Shown here in pieces: positions 1-9,266 of a stretch of 64,000 nucleotides of DNA. The translations under genes were made by a program, and so were the position numbers. The DNA is taken from assembly GCA_963674665.2 (NCBI GenBank), contig CAXXPL010000004.1:124001-188000 (forward strand), given 5' to 3'. Each line of letters starts with the position of its first letter. Position 1 is the stretch's first letter. The stretch comes from G963674665 sp963674665. GTDB lineage: Bacteria > Desulfobacterota > Desulfovibrionia > Desulfovibrionales > Desulfovibrionaceae. The notes beneath the pieces are model-generated. The model saw nothing but the letters and a program-made list of their open reading frames with translations, was not told the DNA's origin and searched no databases.

Positions 1-304
1 GGCCGAATCGTTGATGGACCGGTCCACGTGGGATTCGGCCGCGAAATTGCACCACCGCGTCGATGTTGTGTTTTTGCAGAATGATCGAGCGCACGACGGC
101 TTCGGGTCGGCGATGTCCGCCATGGACGAAGATGATACCGCTTGCCGCCATGGGCGGCGGCCACGGATGCCAGGTTCAGGCCGGATTGCCGGCATAGGTG
201 AGTTTGTCGAGATTGACAATGATATCGTCAGGATACTTTTCGATGCGTTGAGCTATGTAGTTGCTGCCGATGAATCCGCAGCCGCCGGTGACGAGAAGAC
301 GCAT
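1..304 (-). pseudogene. rfbB: dTDP-glucose 4,6-dehydratase 5' fragment, frameshifted, cut by window edge
   Basis: The minus strand from the ATG at 304 begins MRLLVTGGCGFIGSNYIAQ, the N-terminal Rossmann GxxGFIG motif of the extended short-chain dehydrogenase family. It continues into the LTYAGN segment typical of RfbB/RmlB, which makes dTDP-4-keto-6-deoxyglucose for surface polysaccharide. After about 42 residues the frame hits TGA. Further family-like text (HG, a PEAV segment, KHNIDAVV, then a residue pattern like SHVDRSIND) is found only by switching frames at least twice. A ribosome-binding AGGTG lies 5 bases before the ATG. Either this is a decayed copy or the sequence at this end is poor. 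The rest of the gene lies outside the window. Confidence 0.75.
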
Positions 305-587
305 GGACACCTCTTTTCGTGAGCGATGATATTACTCGGAGCACAATTTCTTTAACTTTTGATGCTCCGAGTTATCCTAAAGGCCGCAGTCGCGCGAAGT
401 GCGGGTGGGGCCAAGCGGCGAGGCCGCTGAAGCAGGGAGTTGAAGACAAACTGCTCTCATTAATAAAAGCGACGTATATCCCCTTGGGTGCGACAAGGTC
501 AACGCCGGAAGGACGGAGGGAAAAATGTTGTCATCAGATCGTAAAAAAAGCTTGCAATCCCCTGAGTGAAAACATATGTTCATGAGT

Positions 588-663
<76 letters not shown>

Positions 664-678
664 CCAATAACAAGCAAA

Positions 679-702
679 GCCGGGTGGATAACCCGGTTTT
701 TC
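679..702 (+). terminator. Intrinsic terminator after tRNA-Val
   Basis: A hairpin CCGGGT/ACCCGG with a short GGATA loop is followed by a T-rich run, 15 bases after the tRNA CCA end. Confidence 0.8.
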
Positions 703-835
703 TTTTCCCGGGCCAAACGCCCCTCCATGGTGGCCGGAGAAGAGACAAAGTTGCTTGCTAGGCTGGTGGGGAATGCGGTAATAAATAATTACCGCTCGGG
801 CACGAGAGGGGCGGTGTTCGGTACTATATCAAAAA

Positions 836-912
<77 letters not shown>

Positions 913-918
913 CATTTC

Positions 919-951
919 AGGCACTTGGATATTAATCTAGGTGCCTTTTTT
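919..951 (+). terminator. Intrinsic terminator after tRNA-Arg
   Basis: AGGCACTTGGAT and ATCTAGGTGCCT form an imperfect stem followed by six T residues. Confidence 0.8.
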
Positions 952-1486
952 CGTGTGGGGGGACGGCGTTCCCCCACATCATCCCCCACATTTACGACCA
1001 ATCCCAGCCAATGCTTACCGAGTATTTGTGGGTTTGGAGGGCGTGAGGGGGAAATGATATTAATGTCTCCAGATTGCCATGGCGTTATTTCAGGCTCCCA
1101 TGCTGAATTAATGGTATCCTAGTCGGGCTGACTGTACGCCGGAATGGCATCCGATCCGCTTGAGAAAAGCTACCCCAAATGGATCAGGAAGCGGCCCGAC
1201 CTCACATGGCGTGTCTGCCATCTTTGGGGCACCTCAAGCGGATGAGTTCCGGCGGATTGCATCCACAGTCTTTTGTGGGGGGCCATTCGTAACAATCATC
1301 GAACCGGGCTTCCAGTTGACCTCTTTCAACAGGGTCGATATTGACAATGCGAAGGCGTGTTGGTTTCATGTAACTTTCGCGTAACCCAGCGTAGAAAATC
1401 TCCATTATGACCAAAGGGTGTTGGCGAATAACAATTTCCGCCATGAATGAAACCGATACCTGACCCGGTTTCAAAGCGAGAAAATA
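952..1486. other. Intergenic stretch between tRNA-Arg and hsdR
   Basis: No recognisable gene. Copies of a CCCCCACAT-like word occur just after the tRNA terminator. A minus-strand open frame of about 55 codons (1202-1366, beginning MKPTRLRIVNIDP) contains a Cys pair but resembles nothing I can name, so it is not called as a gene. Confidence 0.4.
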
Positions 1487-4400
1487 ATGACCGAACAAGA
1501 ACTTGAGCAAGCATTGATCGGAACATTGACCGATCTTAAATACACCTACCGCCCCGACATCCACGATCGCACCACCCTTGAAGAAAACTTTCGAAACCAC
1601 TTCCAAGCTCTCAACCGCGTCAAGCTAACCGACGGCGAGTTCAAGCGGCTTTTAGACGAGATCGTCACCCCCGACGTCTTCACCGCCGCGACTGTGCTCC
1701 GCGAGATCAATAGCTTCTCCAGGGACGATGGCACCCCGCTCAATTATACTCTCGTCAATATCAAGGACTGGTGCAAAAATACCTTCGAGGTCGTCAACCA
1801 GCTCCGCATCAACACCGACAACAGTTTCCAACGCTATGACGTGATGCTGCTGATAAACGGCGTCCCCGTCGTCCAGATCGAACTCAAGACCCTTGGTATC
1901 AGCCCCCGCCGGGCCATGCAGCAGATAGCCGACTATAAAAAAGACCCTGGCAATGGCTATACCAAAACCCTTCTTTGCTTTGTCCAGCTCTTCATCGTCT
2001 CCAACCGGACCGAGACCTACTACTTCGCCAACAACAACGACCGTCATTTCGCTTTCGACGCCGATGAAAGCTTCCTGCCCATTTATCAACACGCGGCCGA
2101 AGACAACACCAAGATCACCCACCTCGACGACTTTGCCGAGGCCTTTTTGCCAAAGTGCACTCTGGCCACGACCATCAGCCACTACATGGTCCTCGTCGCC
2201 ACCGAGCAAAAGATGCTCATGATGCGCCCCTACCAGATTTACGCGGTCAAGGCCATTGACCGGTGCATCCGTGAAAACCTCGGAAACGGCTACATCTGGC
2301 ACACCACTGGGTCGGGCAAGACGCTCACCTCTTTCAAGGCCTCCACGCTTCTCAAAAGCAACCCCGACATCCACAAGTGTCTCTTCGTGGTCGACCGCAA
2401 AGACCTCGACCGCCAGACCCGCGATGAGTTCAACCGCTTCCAGGAAGGCTGCGTCGAGGAAAACACCAACACAGCCGCGCTTGTCCGCCGCCTTGTCTCT
2501 GATAACTATGCCGACAAGGTTATAGTCACCACCATCCAGAAACTCGGTCTCGCCCTCGATGGAGCCAGCAAGTACAACAACCCCGGCAGGAACAACGGCA
2601 GGGCCACCTTCAAAGAGCGTCTCGAACCGCTCAGCGACAAGCGCATGGTCTTCATCTTCGACGAGTGCCACCGCTCACAGTCAGGCCAGACCCACCAGAT
2701 CATTAAAGATTTCTTCCCCAAGGCCCAGCTTTTCGGGTTCACCGGAACGCCGATCTTTGCCGAGAACGCCACCTCTCGGCAGATCGAGGACGGCGTCCAA
2801 ACGCTCCGCACCACCCGGGACCTTTTCCAGAACGAACTCCCCCCCTACACCATCACCCACGCAATCGAAGACAAAAACGTTCTTCGCTTCCACGTCGATT
2901 ACTTCAAGCCTGGCGGTGAAAACTCGCCCAAGCCCGATGACCCCATCACCAAACGCGCTGTCATCGACACCATCCTCGCCAAGCACGACGCCGCCACCGG
3001 CCAGCGCCGCTTCAACGCGCTCTTTGCCACCGCCTCGATCAACGACGCCATCGAGTATTACGCGCTTTTCAAGCAGATCCAGGCCGAGCGCCAGGCCGAG
3101 CGCCAGGCCGGCGAGCCCGAATTCGCCCCCCTCAAGGTCGCCGCTGTCTTCTCACCGCCCGCCGAGGGCAACCCCGACGTCAGACAGCTCCAGGAAGATC
3201 TGCCCCAGGAGCTCGAAGACAACAGGCGGGAGCCGGAGAAGAAAAAGGCGGCCCTCAAGGCCATCATGGCCGACTACAACAAAAGCTACGGCACGAAACA
3301 CTCCATCGGCGAGTTCGACGCCTATTACAAGGATGTGCAGCAACGCATCAAGGACCAGCAATACCCCAACCACGACCTTCCTGAAAAAGGCGCGGAAAAG
3401 GTCGACATCACCATAGTCGTGGATATGCTCCTCACCGGCTTTGACGCCAAATACCTCAACACCCTGTACGTGGATAAGAACCTCAAGCACCACGGCCTGG
3501 TCCAGGCCTTCTCCCGTACCAACCGCGTCCTCAACGCCACCAAGCCATACGGCCATATCCTCGATTTCCGTGGCCAGCGGGACAAGGTCGATGAAGCCAT
3601 CACCTTGTTTTCCGGCTTAAAGGTTGATCAGGCAAAGGAAATCTGGCTCGTGGACAAGGCCCCGGTCGTGATAGAACAGCTCAAGGCCGCCCGGCAAAAA
3701 CTGGACGACTTCCTTCTCTCCCAAGGCCTCGACCCGCGTCCCGAGGCGGTCCCCAACCTCAAGGGGGACGACGCGCGCGCCGCCTTTGTAAAACAGTTCA
3801 AAGAGATCCAGCGCCTTATGACGCAGCTCGACCAATACACCGACCTCACCGACGAGCAGCGCCAGGATATCGAGCATACGCTTCCCAGGGATGATGCCAG
3901 CGCTTTCAGGGGTGTCTATCTCGAAACCGCCAAACGCCTCAAAGCGCGACAGGACAAGCCCGGCGACGGCTACACGGCAAGAGACGACGACAGCGCCACG
4001 CAGGATGTGATCGATCAGCTCGATTTCGAGTTCGTGCTCTTCGCCTCCGCCGACATTGACTACGACTATATCATGAGCCTTATTTCCCGGTTCAGCGGCC
4101 AAACGTCGAGCCAGCAGGAAATGCCCCGCGATCAGCTCATCCGCCCTCATCCGCTCCGACGCCAAATTCAAGGACGAAGTCGAGGAGATCACCGCATATG
4201 TGCGAACGCTTGAATTTGGCCAGCCCCTCACAGAAGAAGAGGTTCGTGTTGGGTATCAGCGTTTCAAGGACGAGCGCCACGCCGTTGAACTCGCCGCCGT
4301 CGCCGCCAGGCACGGCCTGGCCAACGAGTCGCTGCAGGGCTTTGTGGACGCCATCCTCGACCGCATGATCTTTGACGGCGAAGAACTCACCGATCTCATG

Positions 4401-4529
4401 GAGCCCCTGGACCTGGGGTGGCGCGAGCGCCGCGAAAAGGAGCTGGCGCTGATGGCCGACCTGGTCCCGCTCCTGAAAAAACGCGCCGATGGCCGAACCA
4501 TCTCGGGTTTGAACGCTTATGAGCAATGA
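1487..4529 (+). pseudogene. hsdR: Type I restriction endonuclease subunit R, frameshifted near the 3' end
   Basis: HsdR is the DNA-translocating and cleaving subunit of type I restriction complexes. The main frame (1487-4213, 908 residues) has an N-terminal nuclease-like D118...E132-x-K134 (PD-ExK type). A Walker A motif HTTGSGKT lies near residue 275, the helicase DEC-H box (FIFDECHRS) near 388, and the motif FGFTGTP follows. Around 4130-4140 the frame is lost. The family-like continuation (ALIRSDAKF, then an EVEEITAYVRTLEFG segment) runs in another frame to the TGA at 4529. Joined, the length of about 1,014 residues is normal for HsdR. The 3' end overlaps hsdS by 11 bases. The lesion may be real or a single-base sequence error; if real, the C-terminal assembly region is lost. 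Confidence 0.9.
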
Positions 4530-5814
4530 GTCTGATATGATGAAGAAGAGCAAACGTTCTTTGACGCCGAAGCTGCGGTTTCCGGAGTTTCGGGAAGAAT
4601 GGCAGCACGCCACCATCGGCGAGATATTCAATCCGGACGATAAACCGGTGAAAGCAACACGCTTCGAAAGTGATAAGATTCTAACCGTCAGACTTCACGC
4701 TAATGGTGTGGTGAGGAATGAGCGAACCGGTGCATTGACCGGTGGCGCAAATTATTTCACACGCAGAGCAGGACAATTCATCTTTTCCAAGATTGACCTT
4801 CTGAATGGGGCATTTGGGATCATCCCTAAGCAATTCGACGGTTTTTATTCCTCCTCAGACGTCCCTGCATTTTCCTTCGGTATAGAGCACTCCCCGGCTT
4901 TTTTTCTAAATTGGCTCACATGTAGATATCAACGTCTAGATGTCGAACGAACGGGAACAAGCGCGACACTCAAGCGCGTGTCGCCTGAGAAGTTTTTGGA
5001 ACTCCCGATCCTGCTCCCCACTCCTCCCGAGCAACAAAAGATCGCCGACTGCCTCTCCTCCCTGGACGAATTAATCACCGCCGAGGGGCGTAAACTGGAG
5101 GCCCTGCGAGACCACAAAAAAGGCCTGATGCAGCAGCTTTTTCCCCAACCCGGTGAGACACAGCCACGGCTGCGATTTCCGGAGTTTCGGGGTAAGGGGG
5201 AATGGAAGAGGCATACCTTGTCCCATTATATCTCGGCACTGGGCGCCGGAGTCAGTGTCAATAGCGGTGATAGGCCTGTGCGTAACAGAGAGATCGGTGT
5301 TCTAAAAACAAGCTGTGTGTCGACTGGCACATTCGATCCCACAGAAAATAAGGTTGTTTTGAAACGGGAAGAGTTGGGCCGAGTGAAGGAGCCCGTGCAG
5401 CGGGACACGATTATCATAAGTAGGATGAACACGATCGAATTAGTCGGCGCCAACGCTTATGTAGAAAGTGAGAATACAAACCTTTATCTTCCTGACCGTC
5501 TTTGGGCCGCAAAGCCAACAGGAAATGGCAACATGCGTTTTCTGTCTTACATTCTGGGCTCAGACCAAGGACGCGCGTTCCTGTCCAGTTTAGCCTCTGG
5601 TTCGTCTGGCTCGATGAAGAACATTTCAAAGTTCGAAGTTCTCGCGATGCCGACCTTAGTCCCTTCCATCGTCGAACAGCAGCGTATCACCACATGCCTC
5701 ACCGCTCTCGACACCCAGATCACCGCGCAGGCGGCAAAGATCGAATCCCTCAAGACCCACAAAAGCGGCCTGATGCAGCAGCTCTTTCCCGCGCCGGAGG
5801 AGGTTGAAGCGTGA
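4519..5814 (+). CDS. hsdS: Type I restriction-modification specificity subunit S
   Basis: HsdS recognises the bipartite DNA target and holds two HsdM and two HsdR subunits. The 431-residue protein has the usual duplicated plan: target-recognition domain 1 after the PKLRFPEFREEW start, a conserved helix (PPEQQKIADCLSSLDELI, then a KGLMQQLFPQ segment), target-recognition domain 2 after a second RLRFPEFRG, and a second copy of the conserved helix (VEQQRITTCLTALDTQI, then SGLMQQLFPA). The length is typical. The ATG overlaps the hsdR stop, and the end overlaps the GTG of the ATPase gene by 4 bases, so the genes are translationally coupled. A damaged duplicate of its 3' end is present at about 8767-8870. 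Confidence 0.93.
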   Translation: MSNESDMMKKSKRSLTPKLRFPEFREEWQHATIGEIFNPDDKPVKATRFESDKILTVRLHANGVVRNERTGALTGGANYFTRRAGQFIFSKIDLLNGAFGIIPKQFDGFYSSSDVPAFSFGIEHSPAFFLNWLTCRYQRLDVERTGTSATLKRVSPEKFLELPILLPTPPEQQKIADCLSSLDELITAEGRKLEALRDHKKGLMQQLFPQPGETQPRLRFPEFRGKGEWKRHTLSHYISALGAGVSVNSGDRPVRNREIGVLKTSCVSTGTFDPTENKVVLKREELGRVKEPVQRDTIIISRMNTIELVGANAYVESENTNLYLPDRLWAAKPTGNGNMRFLSYILGSDQGRAFLSSLASGSSGSMKNISKFEVLAMPTLVPSIVEQQRITTCLTALDTQITAQAAKIESLKTHKSGLMQQLFPAPEEVEA

Positions 5815-6163
5815 GTGATGCGGTCAAAATCCATTCCTTTGCTTCGTTGAAGAAGTTGGTTGAGCGGCTGCGGGATGACTTCGGCAGCGGCGATCAGAAT
5901 TTTGTGCTTATCTTCGCTTACAATGGTGTCGGCAAGACCAGGTTGTCGATGTCTTTCAAGGACGAATGCAAGCGGAAAAACAATGGCAACCCTGAAACAC
6001 TCTACTTCAATGCGTTTACCGAAGACCTGTTTACATGGGACAACGACCTGGACAACGACACCGAGAGATATCTCAAGATCAATACTGCTTCCAAGTTTTT
6101 TGCCGGTCTCGAAGAATTGGAGATGGACAACCGCATCGGACCTCTAATCGAGAGATATACGGA

Positions 6164-7878
6164 CCTAATCTGAGCGATCGACCAGCCTGACACTGCGTCA
6201 GCATTGGCATATCATCGCGTTTTTGTTTACAATCACATCCAGCCAGAGGCCATGATCGTTTCACCCATATGGTGGAGGGCCGGATGTCCACGCACAAAAT
6301 CACCAAAGCAAGCTCCATCGACGATGTCCAGGTCACCAACGACTGTCTGACCAGCCGTGCCGGGCTCAATCCCTTCGTTCGCTACCTGCGTGGCATCGAC
6401 CTGTTCCCGCATCTCGACCGGCTCTTCGGTTCCATGCGCAAACACCCGAAGGGTGCGCCCATTGATGAGCTGTTCAAGCAGGTACTCTGCTTCCTTTTCG
6501 ACGGCACAAGCAGGCATCTGGCCTACTTCGACACCCTGGCCAAGGACCCCGGCTACGCCGCTGTCATTGAAGCCGCCCCTGAGGACATGGCCTCCTCGCA
6601 CACCATCAAGCGGTTCTACCAGGCCTTCTCCCCGGTGCGGACATACAAGTTCCGCCACCTGCTGCAGCAGCTCTTCCTTTGGCGGCTCGTGATCACCAAG
6701 CCGAAAGTCATCGAACTGAACATCGACACCATGGTCATGGACAACGACCAAGCGCCAAAACGCCACGGCGTCAAGCCCACCTACAAGAAGGTCCTGGGCT
6801 TCCAGCCTCTCCAGATGACCTGGGGCCGCTTCATCATCGACGCCGTTTTCCGTGGAGGCGACAAGCACTCCAACAACGGCGACTCCGCAAAGCAGATGAT
6901 CCGCCACGTCGTGCGCATGATCCGCACCCGCTACAGCCAGACCGTGCCCATCATCATCCGCATGGACTCCGGCTTCTTCGATCAGGACCTGTTTGCCGAG
7001 ATGGAGAAGCTCGACATCGGCTTCATCTGCGGCGGCAGGTTCTACGGCGACATCAAAACCATAATCGAAGCGCTTCCCGAGGCCGCGTTTGACCACCACT
7101 TCGGCAAGGCCGACGAGGACGTCTGGCAGTGCTTCGAGTTCGGCGACCGTCGCCAATCCTGGAACCGCTTCTACAGGGCCATCTTCTGGCGTCCCCTGCT
7201 GGAGGAGAAGCAGTACCTTCTGCCTGGCAGCCGACCGGGGACGCTCGCCTACACCAACCTCGGCATGGGTGGGGCCATCGACCAGCAGCTGCGGGAAGCA
7301 GGCATCGGCTGCCTGACCGAGAGCCACGCTGTTATCCACTCCTACCACCAGCGCGGGGCGGACGAGCTGGTGCACAGGGCCTTCAAGGACTTCGGCTTCG
7401 AGGAGTTGCCGTTCCAGCGCTTCATCCCCAACGCCGCCTTCTACTACACCATGCTTCTCGGTTTCTTCCTGTTCGAGGCCTTCAAGAAGGACGTCAGCGA
7501 GCCGGCGGTTTCGGTCCAGGCCCTCCCGACCACGCTTCGCCGCAAGCTGGTGGACGTCGCAGCCAAGGTCGTCACCCACGCGGGCAGGACCGTGCTCAAG
7601 GTCATGGCTGTCACCATGGAATCCTTACGTTTCAAAGAGCTGTGGGAGCGATGTCTCAGCGCTCCACGGTTCGTCTGGGCATAAACCGGGCGCTGTCCCG
7701 TGAACATTGGCGGGAGAGGTGCGCCCTGTGACCGGGAAAAGGGGCCCATTTTGTCAGGTCCTGGATGCTCACAGCCCAACCACCGTCAATTCCTCTCCCG
7801 AATCGGCGGTATGTCGTGCTGCAGTCCCAAGTTTTGTCGCTGGAGCGTTTTCGCATCGCCCGGATCGCTCGATTTAGG
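6164..7878 (+). mobile_element. IS1380-family insertion sequence, 1,715 bp, with terminal repeats and target duplication
   Basis: Left end CCTAATCTGAGCGATC and right end (reverse complement) CCTAAATCGAGCGATC match at nearly all positions. The element is flanked by the direct repeat ACGGA at 6159-6163 and 7879-7883. The CCTAA-type tips, the 1.7 kb length, the 5-bp duplication and the single transposase gene fit IS1380. The ends and duplication look intact, so the insertion appears recent. Confidence 0.95.
6284..7684 (+). CDS. IS1380-family transposase
   Basis: This DDE transposase mobilises the element at 6164-7878. It has 466 residues from the ATG at 6284, which is chosen because GGTGGAGG sits 5 bases upstream; an in-frame ATG at 6269 would add five residues. 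Visible DDE-region features are NIDTMVMD in the first third, IIRMDSGFFD in the middle, and SYHQRGADELVHRAFKDF, which resembles the C-terminal catalytic-acid segment of this family. The length is normal and there are no stops, so it could be active. Confidence 0.92.
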   Translation: MSTHKITKASSIDDVQVTNDCLTSRAGLNPFVRYLRGIDLFPHLDRLFGSMRKHPKGAPIDELFKQVLCFLFDGTSRHLAYFDTLAKDPGYAAVIEAAPEDMASSHTIKRFYQAFSPVRTYKFRHLLQQLFLWRLVITKPKVIELNIDTMVMDNDQAPKRHGVKPTYKKVLGFQPLQMTWGRFIIDAVFRGGDKHSNNGDSAKQMIRHVVRMIRTRYSQTVPIIIRMDSGFFDQDLFAEMEKLDIGFICGGRFYGDIKTIIEALPEAAFDHHFGKADEDVWQCFEFGDRRQSWNRFYRAIFWRPLLEEKQYLLPGSRPGTLAYTNLGMGGAIDQQLREAGIGCLTESHAVIHSYHQRGADELVHRAFKDFGFEELPFQRFIPNAAFYYTMLLGFFLFEAFKKDVSEPAVSVQALPTTLRRKLVDVAAKVVTHAGRTVLKVMAVTMESLRFKELWERCLSAPRFVWA

Positions 7879-8655
7879 ACGGATTTTCGGTTCCAGATTG
7901 ACACCGATGCATGGGTGGTTCGATTTTCACGCGAGGTGCCTGATGGCGACGGCCACCGGCTCGAAGAAGGCATTAAGATCTCACGCGGCGAGGAAAACCT
8001 CTTTATCTGGTGTTTTTTTCTAGCGGTAGTTCAGCTCGCGATGGATGAGGAGATCGCTGCATATAACTGGGTAAAGTATATCTATATCGACGACCCAATT
8101 TCATCACTCGACGAAAACAATGCGATCGCAGTGGCCTATGACCTTGTCAAGGTGTTGAGGGAAGCCAAGAGCCGTGTAAAGGTCATTGTGTCTTCACATC
8201 ACGCTCTTTTTTTCAACGTGATCTGTAATGAGCTCAAGACCCAACGACATAAGCGATATTTCTTACACCGGCCGGATCGCAGCGAGAACTATACACTGCG
8301 TGCTACCGATGAAACGCCGTTCTTCCATCACATCGCCATGCTCAGCGAGATTAAGCGAGCGGCCGAGACTGGAAGCCTTTACACCTACCATTTCAACATG
8401 CTCCGCAGCGTGATGGAGAAAACGGCGGTGTTCTTCGGCCGCCAAGATTTCGGTTCTTGTCTGGCCGGGGTGGAGGATGAAGGTCTTTTCGCACGGGCGC
8501 TCAACCTGTTGAGCCACGGACAATACTCTTTGTATGAACCAGTCGAGATGATGGATGACAATAAAGCACTCTTTCGCCAGATGCTGGATACATTTCTAGA
8601 CAAACATGCTTTTGAGCTGCCAATGATACTGAAGGCGGATAAGTAGGGATGAATC

Positions 8656-8870
8656 ATGACTGAAAACGGCCAGAAACAACTGGGCAAAACCCTCTGGAAT
8701 ATTGCCGACCAACTGCGCGGGGCAATGAACGCGGACGACTTCCGTGATTACATGCTCGCGTTCTGTTCCTGGACACCCGGATCACCGCGCAGGCAACAAA
8801 GGTCGAATCCCTCAAGCAGCACAAGCACGGCCTGATGCAGCGGCTCTTCCCCGCGCAAGAGGTATTCTGA
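8656..8870 (+). pseudogene. Chimeric scar: hsdM 5' end fused to hsdS 3' end
   Basis: Positions 8656-8765 are nearly identical to the first ~110 bases of the complete hsdM at 9267 (start codon, KQLGKTLWNIADQ, DDFRDYMLAF). At about 8767 the sequence switches to the 3' end of an hsdS gene (LDTRITAQATKVESL, then GLMQRLFPA, stop at 8870), close to but not identical with 5704-5814. The two parts are out of frame. This is the footprint of an ancestral hsdM-hsdS segment collapsed by deletion, or of recombination between duplicated specificity modules. Confidence 0.85.
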
Positions 8871-8874
8871 CGAC

Positions 8875-9247
8875 ATGAACGACCTGATTCTTTACACCAC
8901 CGAAGACGGCCAGAGCCGGATTCAGTTGCGTGCTGACCGGAACACGGTCTGGCTGACGCAGTTGGAGATGGCGGAGCTCTTCGACGCCACCAAACAGAAC
9001 ATTTCCCTGCACCTGAAGAATATCTTCGAGGACAAAGAGTTGGAGCAGTCGGCAACTGTCAGGGAATCCTTGACAGTTGCTCAGCCACGCGGGGTCTGTC
9101 AGCCATGAGCGCATGAAGGAACACATTTCCGCGCTGTACCTGGAATATGACCAGCAACGCAGAAGAGAGGAAGCGAAAGAAGCCGACCTCCAGGACGATG
9201 CCGAGCTGAAAGCTCTTGAAGCGATGATCAAAAAACGAAAACAGTGA
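8875..9247 (+). pseudogene. rhuM: RhuM-family protein with large internal deletion
   Basis: The start MNDLILYTTEDGQSRIQLRA and the following WLTQLEMAELFDATKQNISLH segment are typical of the RhuM (virulence RhuM, Fic/DOC-associated) N-terminus. That frame ends at 9108. The typical C-terminus (HERMKEHISALYLEYDQQRR, ending IKKRKQ) follows immediately and stops at 9247. About 200 residues of the usual ~330 are missing between them. RhuM genes commonly ride in type I restriction loci, often between hsdS and hsdM. The function is unknown and this copy is almost certainly dead. Confidence 0.8.
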
Positions 9248-9266
9248 GCAGGGGCGAAAAGAAACA

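Larger units (their letters stand above)
5811..8646 (+). pseudogene. Restriction-associated AAA ATPase (AAA_13/RloC-PrrC-like) split by an IS element
   Basis: The gene starts at GTG 5811, overlapping the hsdS stop. The 5' part holds a Walker A motif (YNGVGKT, about residues 37-43) and family-like text up to about residue 117. It is then interrupted by the IS1380-family element at 6164-7878. The 3' part resumes at 7884 and has an SRGEEN signature and a Walker B motif followed by a D-loop (YIYIDDPISSLDEN), as in ABC/SMC-type ATPases. Removing the element plus one copy of the 5-bp target duplication restores a single 371-codon frame. Similar ATPases accompany type I systems, and some relatives (PrrC, RloC) are tRNA anticodon nucleases. 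I see no clear nuclease motif, so only an ATPase role is supported. As it stands the gene is inactivated. Confidence 0.85.

Noticed and set aside
6233..7579. 448-codon minus-strand open frame
   Set aside because: It is antisense to the IS1380-family transposase.
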